Source: Pseudomonas sp. 14P_8.1_Bac3
GTDB taxonomy: Bacteria; Pseudomonadota; Gammaproteobacteria; Pseudomonadales; Pseudomonadaceae
Direction of reading: 5' to 3'
Length of the DNA stretch: 64,000 nucleotides
NCBI RefSeq assembly: GCF_025466085.1
Contig: NZ_JANLOD010000074.1
Coordinates: forward strand, 1 to 64,000
The notes below the pieces were generated by a model. That model was given only the letters and a program-made list of their open reading frames with translations. It ran no database searches and was not told the DNA's origin. A program made the translations under genes and the position numbers. Every line of letters starts with the position of its first letter. The stretch's first letter is position 1. This document shows, piece after piece, positions 46,695 to 54,781 of the stretch.

Positions 46695-47495
46695 TCAGGC
46701 ATTCTGCGCCTGAAGAAAAATCGAAAACAACTCGGACTGGGATTTGATCCCCAGCTTGCTGTACATGTGTTTCTTATGGACTTTCACGGTTTCCACAGAG
46801 ATTTCCAGCTTACGGGCGATTTCTTTACTGGAGCAACCGCTGAGCATCAAGCGCCCGACATCCAGCTCCCGGGCGGTCAGTTGCGCGCCTTTGAGTTGCT
46901 GCACCGAGGCTTCCAGTTGCACCCGCCAGTCACCCTGGACCGGCGCCGGCGCGAGGGCCACGACTTCGTTGATTTCATAGGGCAGGCGCTGGCGCAACAG
47001 GCCGAGCACCCACGGCTGGATCAGCGACAGCAAGGCAATCTGCTGACCGCTGAAGCGCTGCTTGCTGCCCAGCGACAGGCACAGCGTGCGCTCGCCTTCC
47101 AGCTGGCAATTGAACTGGATTTCGTCTGCCACCACATTCAGACGAAAGTAGCGCTGGTAGTACTCGGTCAGCTCAAAGTGCTCCGGCGCCACTTCCGACA
47201 GGCGATAGAGCCCGGTGCGCGATTGCTCGCGGCAGGCGATGTAGAACGGGTCGAGCAGGTACAGGCCGCGCAGGTAATCCTGGAACAACTGATCAGGGCT
47301 GCCGTCCTCACCGGGGCATTCGGCGAACACCAGCGGGTGTTGATCGGGGCTGAAAAGCAGTGCCACCCAACTGTCGAAGGTGACGTACTGATCCAGCAGG
47401 CGCACCAGTTGCGTCCAGAAATTGGGCTTGTCCAGGGCGTCGATCAGTTGCCCGACCGAACGGTGCCAGGCGATGTCGTCTAACGAGAGTGTCAT
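46695..47495 (-). CDS. LuxR-type transcriptional regulator
   Basis: A 266-residue regulator. The C-terminal LuxR HTH spans about residues 200-262 (LTARELDVGRLMLSGCSSKEIARKLEISVETVKVHKKHMYSKLGI). The N-terminal 190 residues show neither a receiver Asp pattern nor the Trp/Asp motifs of acyl-homoserine-lactone binding, so the signal is unknown. It is divergent from a nitrilase-superfamily gene with 125 bases between them, so it probably controls that gene and the permease after it. A ccggcc/ggccgg inverted repeat at 47519-47542 in the shared gap is a possible operator. Confidence 0.9.
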   Translation of the reverse strand: MTLSLDDIAWHRSVGQLIDALDKPNFWTQLVRLLDQYVTFDSWVALLFSPDQHPLVFAECPGEDGSPDQLFQDYLRGLYLLDPFYIACREQSRTGLYRLSEVAPEHFELTEYYQRYFRLNVVADEIQFNCQLEGERTLCLSLGSKQRFSGQQIALLSLIQPWVLGLLRQRLPYEINEVVALAPAPVQGDWRVQLEASVQQLKGAQLTARELDVGRLMLSGCSSKEIARKLEISVETVKVHKKHMYSKLGIKSQSELFSIFLQAQNA

Positions 47496-47518
47496 GGCTC
47501 TACCCCTATCGGGTTACC

Positions 47519-47566
47519 CCGGCCGCGTAATTCCCTGGCCGGTTGCTTGCTGCGCATACTGGCGCA
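47519..47566. promoter_or_regulatory. Possible operators between the LuxR-type regulator and the amidase gene
   Basis: Two inverted repeats occupy the divergent gap: ccggcc-N12-ggccgg (47519-47542) and tgcgc-N6-gcgca (47551-47566). Either could bind the adjacent LuxR-type regulator. No clear -35/-10 pair is seen. Confidence 0.3.
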
Positions 47567-47620
47567 CAGACAACGGCCGGGCAATCTTTCTGCCGCCGGT
47601 CACCAGAACAAGGAATACCC

Positions 47621-48442
47621 ATGAAGGTCGAACTCGCCCAACTTGCGGGCCGTGACAACGACACGGCTTACAACCTCGAACGCGCATTGGCGGCGATTGC
47701 CGCCTGCAGGGCCGACACGCAGCTGATCATGTTTCCGGAAAGCCACCTGATGGGCTTTCCGTCCGCCGAGACTGTCGCCGCGGTTGCCGAGCCCCTGAGC
47801 GGCCCGACCGTCAGCGCGATTGTCGCCGCTGCTCGCGAGCGCAATATCGCCGTGGTGATCGGCACGGCCGAGAGCGACAACGGCCGCTTCTTCAACACCA
47901 CCCTGCTGATTACCCCGCAAGGCATCGCGCTGACCTACCGCAAGACCCACCTGTGGGCGTCGGATCGCGGTGTGTACGAGGCCGGCGACCGCTACGCCAC
48001 GTGTCTGTGGAACGGCGTGCGGGTCGGCTTGCTGATCTGCTACGACATTGAATTCCCCGAGACCGCCCGCGCCCTGGCGCAACTGGGCGCTGAACTGCTG
48101 ATCGTCACCAACGGCAACATGGACCCTTACGGCCCGACCCACCGCACCGCGATCATGGCCCGCGCCCAGGAAAACCAGGCGTTTGCCCTGATGGTCAACC
48201 GCGTGGAAGCGGGCGACGGCGGGTTGTTGTTTGCCGGCGGCAGTGCGCTGGTGGATCCGCTGGGCACGCTGCTGTTCGAAGCGGGGCGCGATGAGGGGCA
48301 GTTTGCGGTGGAACTGGACCTGAACCGGCTGACGGCGGCGCGACAGGATTATCGTTACCTGGATGATCAGCGGCTGAAGCTGCCGGGGGAGAGGGTTGAG
48401 CATGCGAATGGGGTGCGGGAGCTGCTGATTCCCAAGGGCTGA
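47621..48442 (+). CDS. Nitrilase-superfamily carbon-nitrogen hydrolase
   Basis: A 273-residue amidase. The catalytic triad is Glu40 (MFPESHL), Lys108 (YRKTHLW) and Cys140 (LLICYDIEFPE). The family hydrolyses non-peptide C-N bonds in amides, nitriles or N-carbamoyl compounds; this sequence best suits the aliphatic amidase/carbamoylase-like branches. The ATG at 47621 follows AAGGA. An APC permease gene lies downstream on the same strand, and a regulator gene is divergent, which suggests an uptake-and-hydrolysis pathway for an amide or amine. Confidence 0.9.
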   Translation: MKVELAQLAGRDNDTAYNLERALAAIAACRADTQLIMFPESHLMGFPSAETVAAVAEPLSGPTVSAIVAAARERNIAVVIGTAESDNGRFFNTTLLITPQGIALTYRKTHLWASDRGVYEAGDRYATCLWNGVRVGLLICYDIEFPETARALAQLGAELLIVTNGNMDPYGPTHRTAIMARAQENQAFALMVNRVEAGDGGLLFAGGSALVDPLGTLLFEAGRDEGQFAVELDLNRLTAARQDYRYLDDQRLKLPGERVEHANGVRELLIPKG

Positions 48443-48470
48443 TCCGGATTTTGTGTTGTTGGTGCTGACG

Positions 48471-48551
48471 CTTTCGCGAGCAAGCCCGCTCCCACAGTGG
48501 TTTTGTGAACGCCCGAGATCAAATGTGGGAGCGGGCTTGCCCGCGAAGAGG
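48471..48551. repeat. Inverted REP pair (outward facing)
   Basis: Arms 48471-48496 (ttcgcgagcaagcccgctcc core) and 48524-48551 (gagcgggcttgcccgcga core) are separated by 27 bases, with tgtggg ends facing inwards. It lies between the amidase and permease genes, which weakens the case for a simple operon. Confidence 0.82.
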
Positions 48552-48657
48552 CCGTTACAGACGACACACCTGTTTGACCAAAACAACAACGCAACACCCG
48601 TAACTTGCGCCGAACTCGGCTCTGCCATAAATCCAATAAAATTCGGAGTAGTCGCTC

Positions 48658-49983
48658 ATGGCTCGTTTGCAACGCACCTTGTCATTAGGCTCGGTGGTGC
48701 TGTTTGGCATCGCCTACATGACGCCGATCATTGTGCTCGGCACCTTTGGCATCCTCGCTCAATCCACCGCCGGCATGGTGCCGGCCGCGTACCTCGCGGC
48801 GCTGGTGGCGATGTTCTTCACGGCCATGAGCTACGGCCGCATGGCCTCGGCCTTCCCGGTGGCCGGTTCGGCCTACAGCTATGTGCGCAAGGCGATCAGC
48901 CCCAAGCTCGGCTTCATTGCCGGTTGGGCGGTGCTGCTCGATTACCTGTTCCTGCCGATGGCGATCTGGCTGATCGGCGCGGCGTACCTCAACTCCGCGT
49001 TCCCGGCGGTGCCTCAATGGATCTGGGTGCTGGCGTTCATCGGCATCACCAGCGCGATCAATATCGTCGGCCTGAAACTCGCCAATGGCATCAACGCCTT
49101 GCTGATGCTGGTGCAGTTCCTGGTGCTTATCGCCTTCGTCGCGCTGTGCGTGCATTACGTGGGTGGCGATGCGAGCACGCCATTGTGGTCGGTGAAACCG
49201 TTCTTCAACGGCGACATGCAGATGCCGCTGATCATGAGCGGTGCGGCGATCGCCTGTTACTCGTTCCTCGGGTTCGACGCGGTCAGCACCCTGACCGAAG
49301 AAACCCGCGACCCGCGCCGCACCATCCCGCGAGCGATCATGCTGATTACCCTGATCGGCGGGCTGATCTTCGTCGGGGTGTCGTACTTTGTGCAGATCGC
49401 TCATCCGTCGTTCCAGTTCGACAACGTCGATTCGGCGGCTTACGAGATTGCCCGCAACATCGGTGGCGACCTGTTCGTGTCGATCTTCCTGATCGGCCTG
49501 ATCGTTGGTCAGTTCGCCTCGGGCCTGTCGGCGCAGGCCAGTGGCTCGCGCCTGTTGTTTGCCATGGGCCGCGACGGTGTGTTGCCGAAATCTTTCTTCG
49601 GCGCCTTGCATGAACGCTTCGGTACGCCGGTCAACAGCATCCTGTTGTGCGCCGTCGTCGCGTTGCTGGCGCTGAAGCTGGACGTCACCACCTCGACTTC
49701 GTTCATCAACTTCGGTGCGTTTCTTGCCTTCAGCCTGGTGAACCTGTCGGTGATCTTTCACTACTGGATCGGCGGCGAGAAGAAAGGGCTGCGCGAGTTC
49801 GTGCTGTTCCTGCTGTTCCCGTTCATCGGCCTGGCCGCGGACTTGTGGCTGATGGTCAGCCTCGATCACCTGGCGATCTACCTGGGCGTGTGCTGGCTGG
49901 CGATTGGTGTGGTGTACCTGGCGGTGCTGACCGGCGGCTTCCGTCGCCAGCCACCGGAGATGGATTTCCAGGAAGCCACCTGA
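48658..49983 (+). CDS. APC family amino acid/amine permease
   Basis: A 441-residue transporter with about 12 helices. It opens LQRTLSLGSVVLFGIAYMTPIIVLGTFGI, has GRMASAFPVAGSAYSYVRKAISPKLGFIAGW in helices 2-3 and FLGFDAVSTLTEETRDPRRTIPRAIM, all APC-superfamily blocks. The pattern is close to bacterial putrescine or amino acid importers, but the substrate is not readable. The upstream amidase gene suggests the imported compound is one whose C-N bond that enzyme breaks. Confidence 0.9.
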   Translation: MARLQRTLSLGSVVLFGIAYMTPIIVLGTFGILAQSTAGMVPAAYLAALVAMFFTAMSYGRMASAFPVAGSAYSYVRKAISPKLGFIAGWAVLLDYLFLPMAIWLIGAAYLNSAFPAVPQWIWVLAFIGITSAINIVGLKLANGINALLMLVQFLVLIAFVALCVHYVGGDASTPLWSVKPFFNGDMQMPLIMSGAAIACYSFLGFDAVSTLTEETRDPRRTIPRAIMLITLIGGLIFVGVSYFVQIAHPSFQFDNVDSAAYEIARNIGGDLFVSIFLIGLIVGQFASGLSAQASGSRLLFAMGRDGVLPKSFFGALHERFGTPVNSILLCAVVALLALKLDVTTSTSFINFGAFLAFSLVNLSVIFHYWIGGEKKGLREFVLFLLFPFIGLAADLWLMVSLDHLAIYLGVCWLAIGVVYLAVLTGGFRRQPPEMDFQEAT

Positions 49984-49991
49984 CCCGGAAC

Positions 49992-50093
49992 CTGTAGGAG
50001 CGAGCTTGCTCGCGATGAACTCGAGAACACCGCTGGGTGTCAGGCAGCCAGCGTCAGCGTTGACGAGCATCGCGAGCAAGCTCGCTCCTACAG
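49992..50093. repeat. REPIN between permease and histidine kinase genes
   Basis: Arms ctgtaggagcgagcttgctc at 49992 and an exact inverse ending 50093; the two flanking genes converge on it. Confidence 0.87.
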
Positions 50094-50094
50094 T

Positions 50095-51906
50095 TCAAAT
50101 GTCTTCAGGGACGCGTTTCAACGGGATCTGCAAGGTGAACTGCGCGCCCTTGCCCGGCCCGTCGCTGTGGGCGCTGAGGTGGCCATTCATCTCGATGGCG
50201 GCCAGCGCGCAACTGTGCAGGCCGAAGCCGTGGCCTTCCTTGCGGGTGGTAAAACCGTGGGCAAAGATGCGCGTCATGTTTTCCACGGCGATGCCCTCGC
50301 CGTCGTCCTTGACGCTGACTTGCAGGGTCGTGTCGTCGACGATCCTGATCCCAAGGGTCATCTTTCGCGGGCGGTTGCTGAGGTCGGACATGGCGTATTT
50401 GGCGTTGCTGATCAGGTTGATCAGGATCAGCAGCAGCCGGTGCTTGTCGCCCATGACCTGCGGCACCTCGTCGTACTCCTTGACCACCGTGACGTGATGC
50501 CGGGTCAGTGCTCCGGCGTTCATGCGCAGGGCGTCCTCGAGCAATTCACTGATGTGCAGCGGCTCCATCAGGTTGTTGGCACCGGCATAGGATTGCTGGG
50601 TGGAGACGATGTCCTTGATGTGGTCGACGCTCTTGCTCAACTGCGCCAGTTCGTCTGTCATGCTCTGCTGTTCGAGCGCGATGGCTTCCACCAGTTGATT
50701 GAGGTAACCGGGCAGTAACTTGCCTTTCTCGTCCTGGGTCAGGAAGACGCCGAGGTCGCCGGGGTGTTCGTTGATCAGTTGCATCGCCTTGCCCAGCCCC
50801 TGGGCCTTGCTGGCGCGCAGTTTGCGGCTGACCAGGTCGGCGGAGATGTTGACGCTGTTGAGCACGTTGCCGACGTTGTGCAAGACATTGGTAGCGATCT
50901 CGGCCATCCCGGCCTGGCGCGCGGTGTCAATCAATTCGCTCTGGGTGTCCTTGAGTTCGCGGGTGCGTTCTTCCACCCGCAGTTCCAGGTCATCGTTGGC
51001 GGATTTAAGGGCTTTGTTCACGCGATTGATGACGGTGAAGCTGCGCATCAGGTGAATCGCCAGGTACACCAGCAGCAGGACCAGCAACACCGAGAACACC
51101 AGCATGTAGAAGTGATAGCGCTGGTCGACGGCGTCGGTTTGTTGCTGGTCCGTGTTCAGCAGGCTGTTGATGTCGTCCAGGCGCTCGGCCACGGGAATCG
51201 CTTCGATGTTTTCCAGCAGGCGGTTGACCACCGGTTGTTCGCGCAGGATCAAGGAAATGTGATTGCTCAGAATGTCGATCGGGCTGTGGAACTGCTCGGG
51301 CAATCGCAGTTTGTTGACTTGCATTTTGTTGAGCCCGAGCAGAATGTCGGCGGCCTTTTCGTCGGAGGCCACCTGGGAAAACTCCAGGCTGCTGAGCAGC
51401 AAGTCGTAGGTGTCGGTGGCGATGTTCTGCAACTGCAATTTATCGCCATCGACCCGTTGCGCCAGCTGCTCCTGAATCTCGTCCTCGGCGGTGGGCAGGA
51501 ACGCCAGCGAATTGCGCAGTACCGCGTTATGCGATTTGAACTGTTCGACCAGCCGGGTCTTTTCCTGGATCGCGTTCAGGTACGCATCATGGCTGGCGCG
51601 CCAGACCGGCGAATGGTTGCGACCGTGAGCCGATTCCGTGGTGTCGAACCGCTCCCACAGCTGCGTCATCTCGGTCAGCGGCGCGACCAGCGGATCGTAG
51701 TTGTGAAGGGTGGCGATCCTGGCCTTGAGGATTTCGGTTTCCCATTGCGCGTTCAGCTGCTTGATCCGCCCGATGAGGGCGCGGGATTCGGCGTAGTCCG
51801 AGGTCTGGTTCGAATTCGACTTGAGGTACAGGAACAGCAGTGTCGAGGCTAGCAGCAAGGCGACGACACCCAGCAACGCCAGGCTGCGACGACGGGACAT
51901 TTTCAT
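50095..51906 (-). CDS. Sensor histidine kinase with all-helical periplasmic domain
   Basis: A 603-residue kinase. TM1 is at residues 8-27, a helical periplasmic sensor without Cys residues at about 28-264 (DAHL-like in character), TM2 at 266-288, a coiled-coil linker at 295-330, an H-box with His343 in NVLHNVGNVLNSV, and an ATPase domain with NLISNAKYAM (497-506), DDGEGI (534-539) and GHGFGLH (559-565 region). The H-box lacks the usual Pro, as in a kinase subgroup common in Pseudomonas and Vibrio. The ATG at 51906 overlaps the peroxidase gene stop by 4 bases. It is the last gene of the operon and the obvious partner of the two response regulators. Confidence 0.92.
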   Translation of the reverse strand: MKMSRRRSLALLGVVALLLASTLLFLYLKSNSNQTSDYAESRALIGRIKQLNAQWETEILKARIATLHNYDPLVAPLTEMTQLWERFDTTESAHGRNHSPVWRASHDAYLNAIQEKTRLVEQFKSHNAVLRNSLAFLPTAEDEIQEQLAQRVDGDKLQLQNIATDTYDLLLSSLEFSQVASDEKAADILLGLNKMQVNKLRLPEQFHSPIDILSNHISLILREQPVVNRLLENIEAIPVAERLDDINSLLNTDQQQTDAVDQRYHFYMLVFSVLLVLLLVYLAIHLMRSFTVINRVNKALKSANDDLELRVEERTRELKDTQSELIDTARQAGMAEIATNVLHNVGNVLNSVNISADLVSRKLRASKAQGLGKAMQLINEHPGDLGVFLTQDEKGKLLPGYLNQLVEAIALEQQSMTDELAQLSKSVDHIKDIVSTQQSYAGANNLMEPLHISELLEDALRMNAGALTRHHVTVVKEYDEVPQVMGDKHRLLLILINLISNAKYAMSDLSNRPRKMTLGIRIVDDTTLQVSVKDDGEGIAVENMTRIFAHGFTTRKEGHGFGLHSCALAAIEMNGHLSAHSDGPGKGAQFTLQIPLKRVPEDI

Positions 51907-52862
51907 AAGGGTTTGCCTTCCCATTCACCGGTCAGGGTCTTGAGGAATTTGATGATCAGAGTCTTGTCCTCGGTGGAGGGGACGCGCCCGAGCTGGAAAG
52001 TGAACATCACGTCCAGCGCGTCTTCGAGGGTGACGGCCGAACCGTCGTGGAAGTACGGTGCGGTCACCGCCACGTTGCGCAGGCTTGGCACCTTGAACAC
52101 GTTGCGGTCCTCTTCGTCCCGGGTCACCAGGTAGCGCCCCAGGTCGGTCTCGGTGGGATGGCCGCGCACCTTGAAGTAATCGCCCATGATCCCGAGCTTC
52201 TGGAACATGTTGCCGCCGATGTTCACACCTTGATGGCAGGCAATGCAGCCGTAGTCCTTGAAGCGCTGGTAGCCGTATTTTTCATCGGTGCTGAGGATGT
52301 CGGTGTCGCCCCGCAGGTATTGGTCAAACCGCGAGTTGCTGCTGATCAGCGTGCGTTCGTAGGTGGCCAGGGCATTCTGCACATTGGTCATGGTCACGCC
52401 GTCCGGGTAGGCATTGCCAAATGCGCGGCGGTAACCGGGATTGGCGGACAGCACGTCCACCACGTGTTGCCAGTTGCTGCCCATTTCGCTGGGGCTTTTC
52501 ATCACTTCCTGGACCTGGCTTTCCAGGGAGTCAGCGCGGCCGTTCCAGAACTGGCGGAAATTCAGGCTGGCGTTGAACACACTGGGCGTATTGATCGACA
52601 CCGGCTGACCGTCGAAACCGATGGAAAACGCTCGATTATCGGCCCCGCCTTTTTGCAGCTGATGGCAACTGGCACAGGCCAGCGTGTTGTTGATCGACAG
52701 GCGCGGCTCATTGAACAACTGGCGACCGAGCTCGACCCGCTGCGGATCCTGCCGGGGTACGTCCGGCAGCGGTTTGAGCGGCTCATCCAGCGGTGCGGCG
52801 CCCACGCTCAGGCAGAATCCGAGCAGCGGCGCCAGCAGCAGCCGGTGGCTGAATGACGACAT
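51903..52862 (-). CDS. Di-haem cytochrome c peroxidase-like periplasmic protein
   Basis: A 319-residue exported protein with signal peptide MSSFSHRLLLAPLLGFCLSVGAA and two c-type haem sites, CASCH (residues 63-67) and CIACH (206-210). FNEPRLSINNTLACASCH, WNGRADSLESQ and PSLRNVAVTAPYFHDGS are blocks of the bacterial CcpA/MauG family. Typical members reduce hydrogen peroxide or oxidise a protein partner. The ATG at 52862 is chosen for the signal peptide; a GTG at 52910 would give the same 4-base overlap with the upstream gene as the other operon junctions. Its place between regulator and kinase genes suggests a role in sensing. Confidence 0.9.
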   Translation of the reverse strand: MSSFSHRLLLAPLLGFCLSVGAAPLDEPLKPLPDVPRQDPQRVELGRQLFNEPRLSINNTLACASCHQLQKGGADNRAFSIGFDGQPVSINTPSVFNASLNFRQFWNGRADSLESQVQEVMKSPSEMGSNWQHVVDVLSANPGYRRAFGNAYPDGVTMTNVQNALATYERTLISSNSRFDQYLRGDTDILSTDEKYGYQRFKDYGCIACHQGVNIGGNMFQKLGIMGDYFKVRGHPTETDLGRYLVTRDEEDRNVFKVPSLRNVAVTAPYFHDGSAVTLEDALDVMFTFQLGRVPSTEDKTLIIKFLKTLTGEWEGKPL

Positions 52863-52906
52863 ACGCTGATGCCCTGGCCGATAGCCCGTGTGCCGTTGCG
52901 CATTGT

Positions 52907-54781
52907 TCACGTAGCGGCAAATGGAGCGGGTTTTACCGACTCCAGGTAGCGGGCGAAGGCGTCCGGTTCGACGGCTTTGCTGAAGTAGTAACCCTGGCCT
53001 TCTTCACATTGATGGGCCTTGAGAAAATCCAGTTGCTCCAGGGTTTCCACCCCTTCGGCGATGATGGTCAGCTTGAGGCTGCGGCCCAGGCTGATGATGG
53101 CGCTGACCAGGGCGGCGTCGCTGCTGTCGTTGCTCAAACCGCGAATGAACGACTGGTCGATTTTCAACACATCGATGGGAAAACGTCGCAAATAACTCAG
53201 GCTGGAATAACCGGTGCCGAAGTCATCGATGGCCAACCGCACGCCCATCGCCTTGAGCCGGTTCAACGAGGTGACGGTGGTCTCGATGTTTTGCATCAGC
53301 ACGCCTTCAGTGATTTCCAGTTCCAGCAACGCAGGTTCCAGGCCGGTCTGTTCGAGGATCTGTTCGATGCCGTCGACAAAGTCGCGCTGGCGGAAATCGA
53401 TGGCCGACATGTTCACCGACATGCACAGTTTCGGCAGCCCGTCGGCTTGCCAGGCGCAGGCTTGCCGGCAGGCTTCGGCGAGCACCCATTTGCTCAACGG
53501 CACGATCAGGCCGCTGTCTTCGGCGACACTGATGAAGTCCGACGGGTAGACCAGCTCTTGCCCCGGTTTCTGCCAGCGGATCAACGCCTCGGCGCCGACC
53601 ACCTGGCCGCTGCCCAGGTCCAGTTTCGGTTGGTAATGCAGGACGAATTCATTGCGCTCCAGCCCCAGGCGGATGCCGGTCTCGATGCTTTGCTGATCCC
53701 GGGCGCGCTGGTTCATTTCATCGATGAAAAAACTGAAGTCGTTCGGGCCGATTTCCTTGATGTTGCGCATCGCCGTTTCGGCTTTCTTGATCAGCTCGAT
53801 GGCGTCGTAGCCGTCATCGGGGTAGATGCTGATGCCCAGGCTCGCGGTCACGCTCAGGTCGTGGCCGGCGATGTGTTGCGGCGCGCGGATCGCGTTCAGC
53901 AGTTTCTCAGCGATGCCACGGGTCTGCTGGGGGTGGCGGATGTCGGCGAGGATCACCACGAATTCATCGGAGCCGTAGCGAAACACCGAGTCGGACTCGC
54001 GCACCGTGGCCACCAGATTGCGGCCCACCTGCTTGAGCATCTCGTCACCGGCCGGATGGCCGAGGGCATTGTTGATGCGCTTGAAGCGATCCAGGCCGAG
54101 GAACATCACCGCCAGTTGTTTGTCATGGCGGCGGGACAATGCCAGCGACTGGTTCAGCCGGTCACCGAGCAAGGTGCTGTTGGGCAACTCGGTGAGGACG
54201 TCGTACTGCAACAGATGCGAGACCTTGAGCAACTCATGGACCCGCGCTTCGATGGTCTGCTCCAGGCTCAGCACTTTCATCGCCGCGTCCTGCGCCATCT
54301 GCCATTTCCAGGTCAGGGCACTGGCCATCTGGCGGATTTCCAGGCTGTCGAACGGCTTTTTCAGCACCAGCAACTGGTCGCCGAATTCCAGCCGTTCGGC
54401 CATGGCTTCCCAGGTGTAATCGGAATACGCGGTGCACAGGGCGATTTGCAGGTGCGGATCGGCCTTCCACAGTTGTTCGATGGTCTCCAGCCCGTCCCAG
54501 CCGGGCGGCATGCGCATGTCGGTGAACACCAGGGCGTAGGGCCGGCCTTCGGCCTTGGCACGCTTCACCAGTTCCAGCGCTTCCTGACCCTGATAGGCCG
54601 AATCGAGCAGGAACGTCTGTCGCTCGACTTTGGGGGTGCCGAACAGCATTTCTTCGGTGCCGGCCAATGACTGTTCGTCCTCGGTGTCTTCTCCGAGGAT
54701 CTTGCGAAAGTCGTCATGAATCGAAGGCGTGTCATCGACGATCAGGATGCGCCGGTTGGTCCGCACGAAAGGTGTCTTCAT
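52907..54781 (-). CDS. Response regulator with degenerate GGDEF and intact EAL domain
   Basis: A 624-residue protein with a receiver domain (residues 10-160; acidic pair Asp16/Asp17, phospho-acceptor Asp88, Lys141), a GGDEF domain (190-355) and an EAL domain (365-615). The GGDEF site reads GSDEF (270-274), and the metal-binding Asp of the DxD stretch is Gly229 (FLGLDRF), so cyclase activity is unlikely; the RxxD inhibitory site (Arg261-Asp264) is kept. The EAL domain keeps Glu398, Asn457, Glu489, Asp519/520, Lys540, Asp542 and Glu577. It is therefore predicted to be a phosphorylation-controlled c-di-GMP phosphodiesterase. It overlaps both neighbouring genes by 3-4 bases. Confidence 0.92.
   Translation of the reverse strand: MKTPFVRTNRRILIVDDTPSIHDDFRKILGEDTEDEQSLAGTEEMLFGTPKVERQTFLLDSAYQGQEALELVKRAKAEGRPYALVFTDMRMPPGWDGLETIEQLWKADPHLQIALCTAYSDYTWEAMAERLEFGDQLLVLKKPFDSLEIRQMASALTWKWQMAQDAAMKVLSLEQTIEARVHELLKVSHLLQYDVLTELPNSTLLGDRLNQSLALSRRHDKQLAVMFLGLDRFKRINNALGHPAGDEMLKQVGRNLVATVRESDSVFRYGSDEFVVILADIRHPQQTRGIAEKLLNAIRAPQHIAGHDLSVTASLGISIYPDDGYDAIELIKKAETAMRNIKEIGPNDFSFFIDEMNQRARDQQSIETGIRLGLERNEFVLHYQPKLDLGSGQVVGAEALIRWQKPGQELVYPSDFISVAEDSGLIVPLSKWVLAEACRQACAWQADGLPKLCMSVNMSAIDFRQRDFVDGIEQILEQTGLEPALLELEITEGVLMQNIETTVTSLNRLKAMGVRLAIDDFGTGYSSLSYLRRFPIDVLKIDQSFIRGLSNDSSDAALVSAIISLGRSLKLTIIAEGVETLEQLDFLKAHQCEEGQGYYFSKAVEPDAFARYLESVKPAPFAAT

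Noticed and set aside
48685..50079. Minus-strand open frame of 464 codons opposite the APC permease
   Set aside because: Composition rich in Arg, His and Gln without hydrophobic core; it also crosses a REPIN at 49992-50093.
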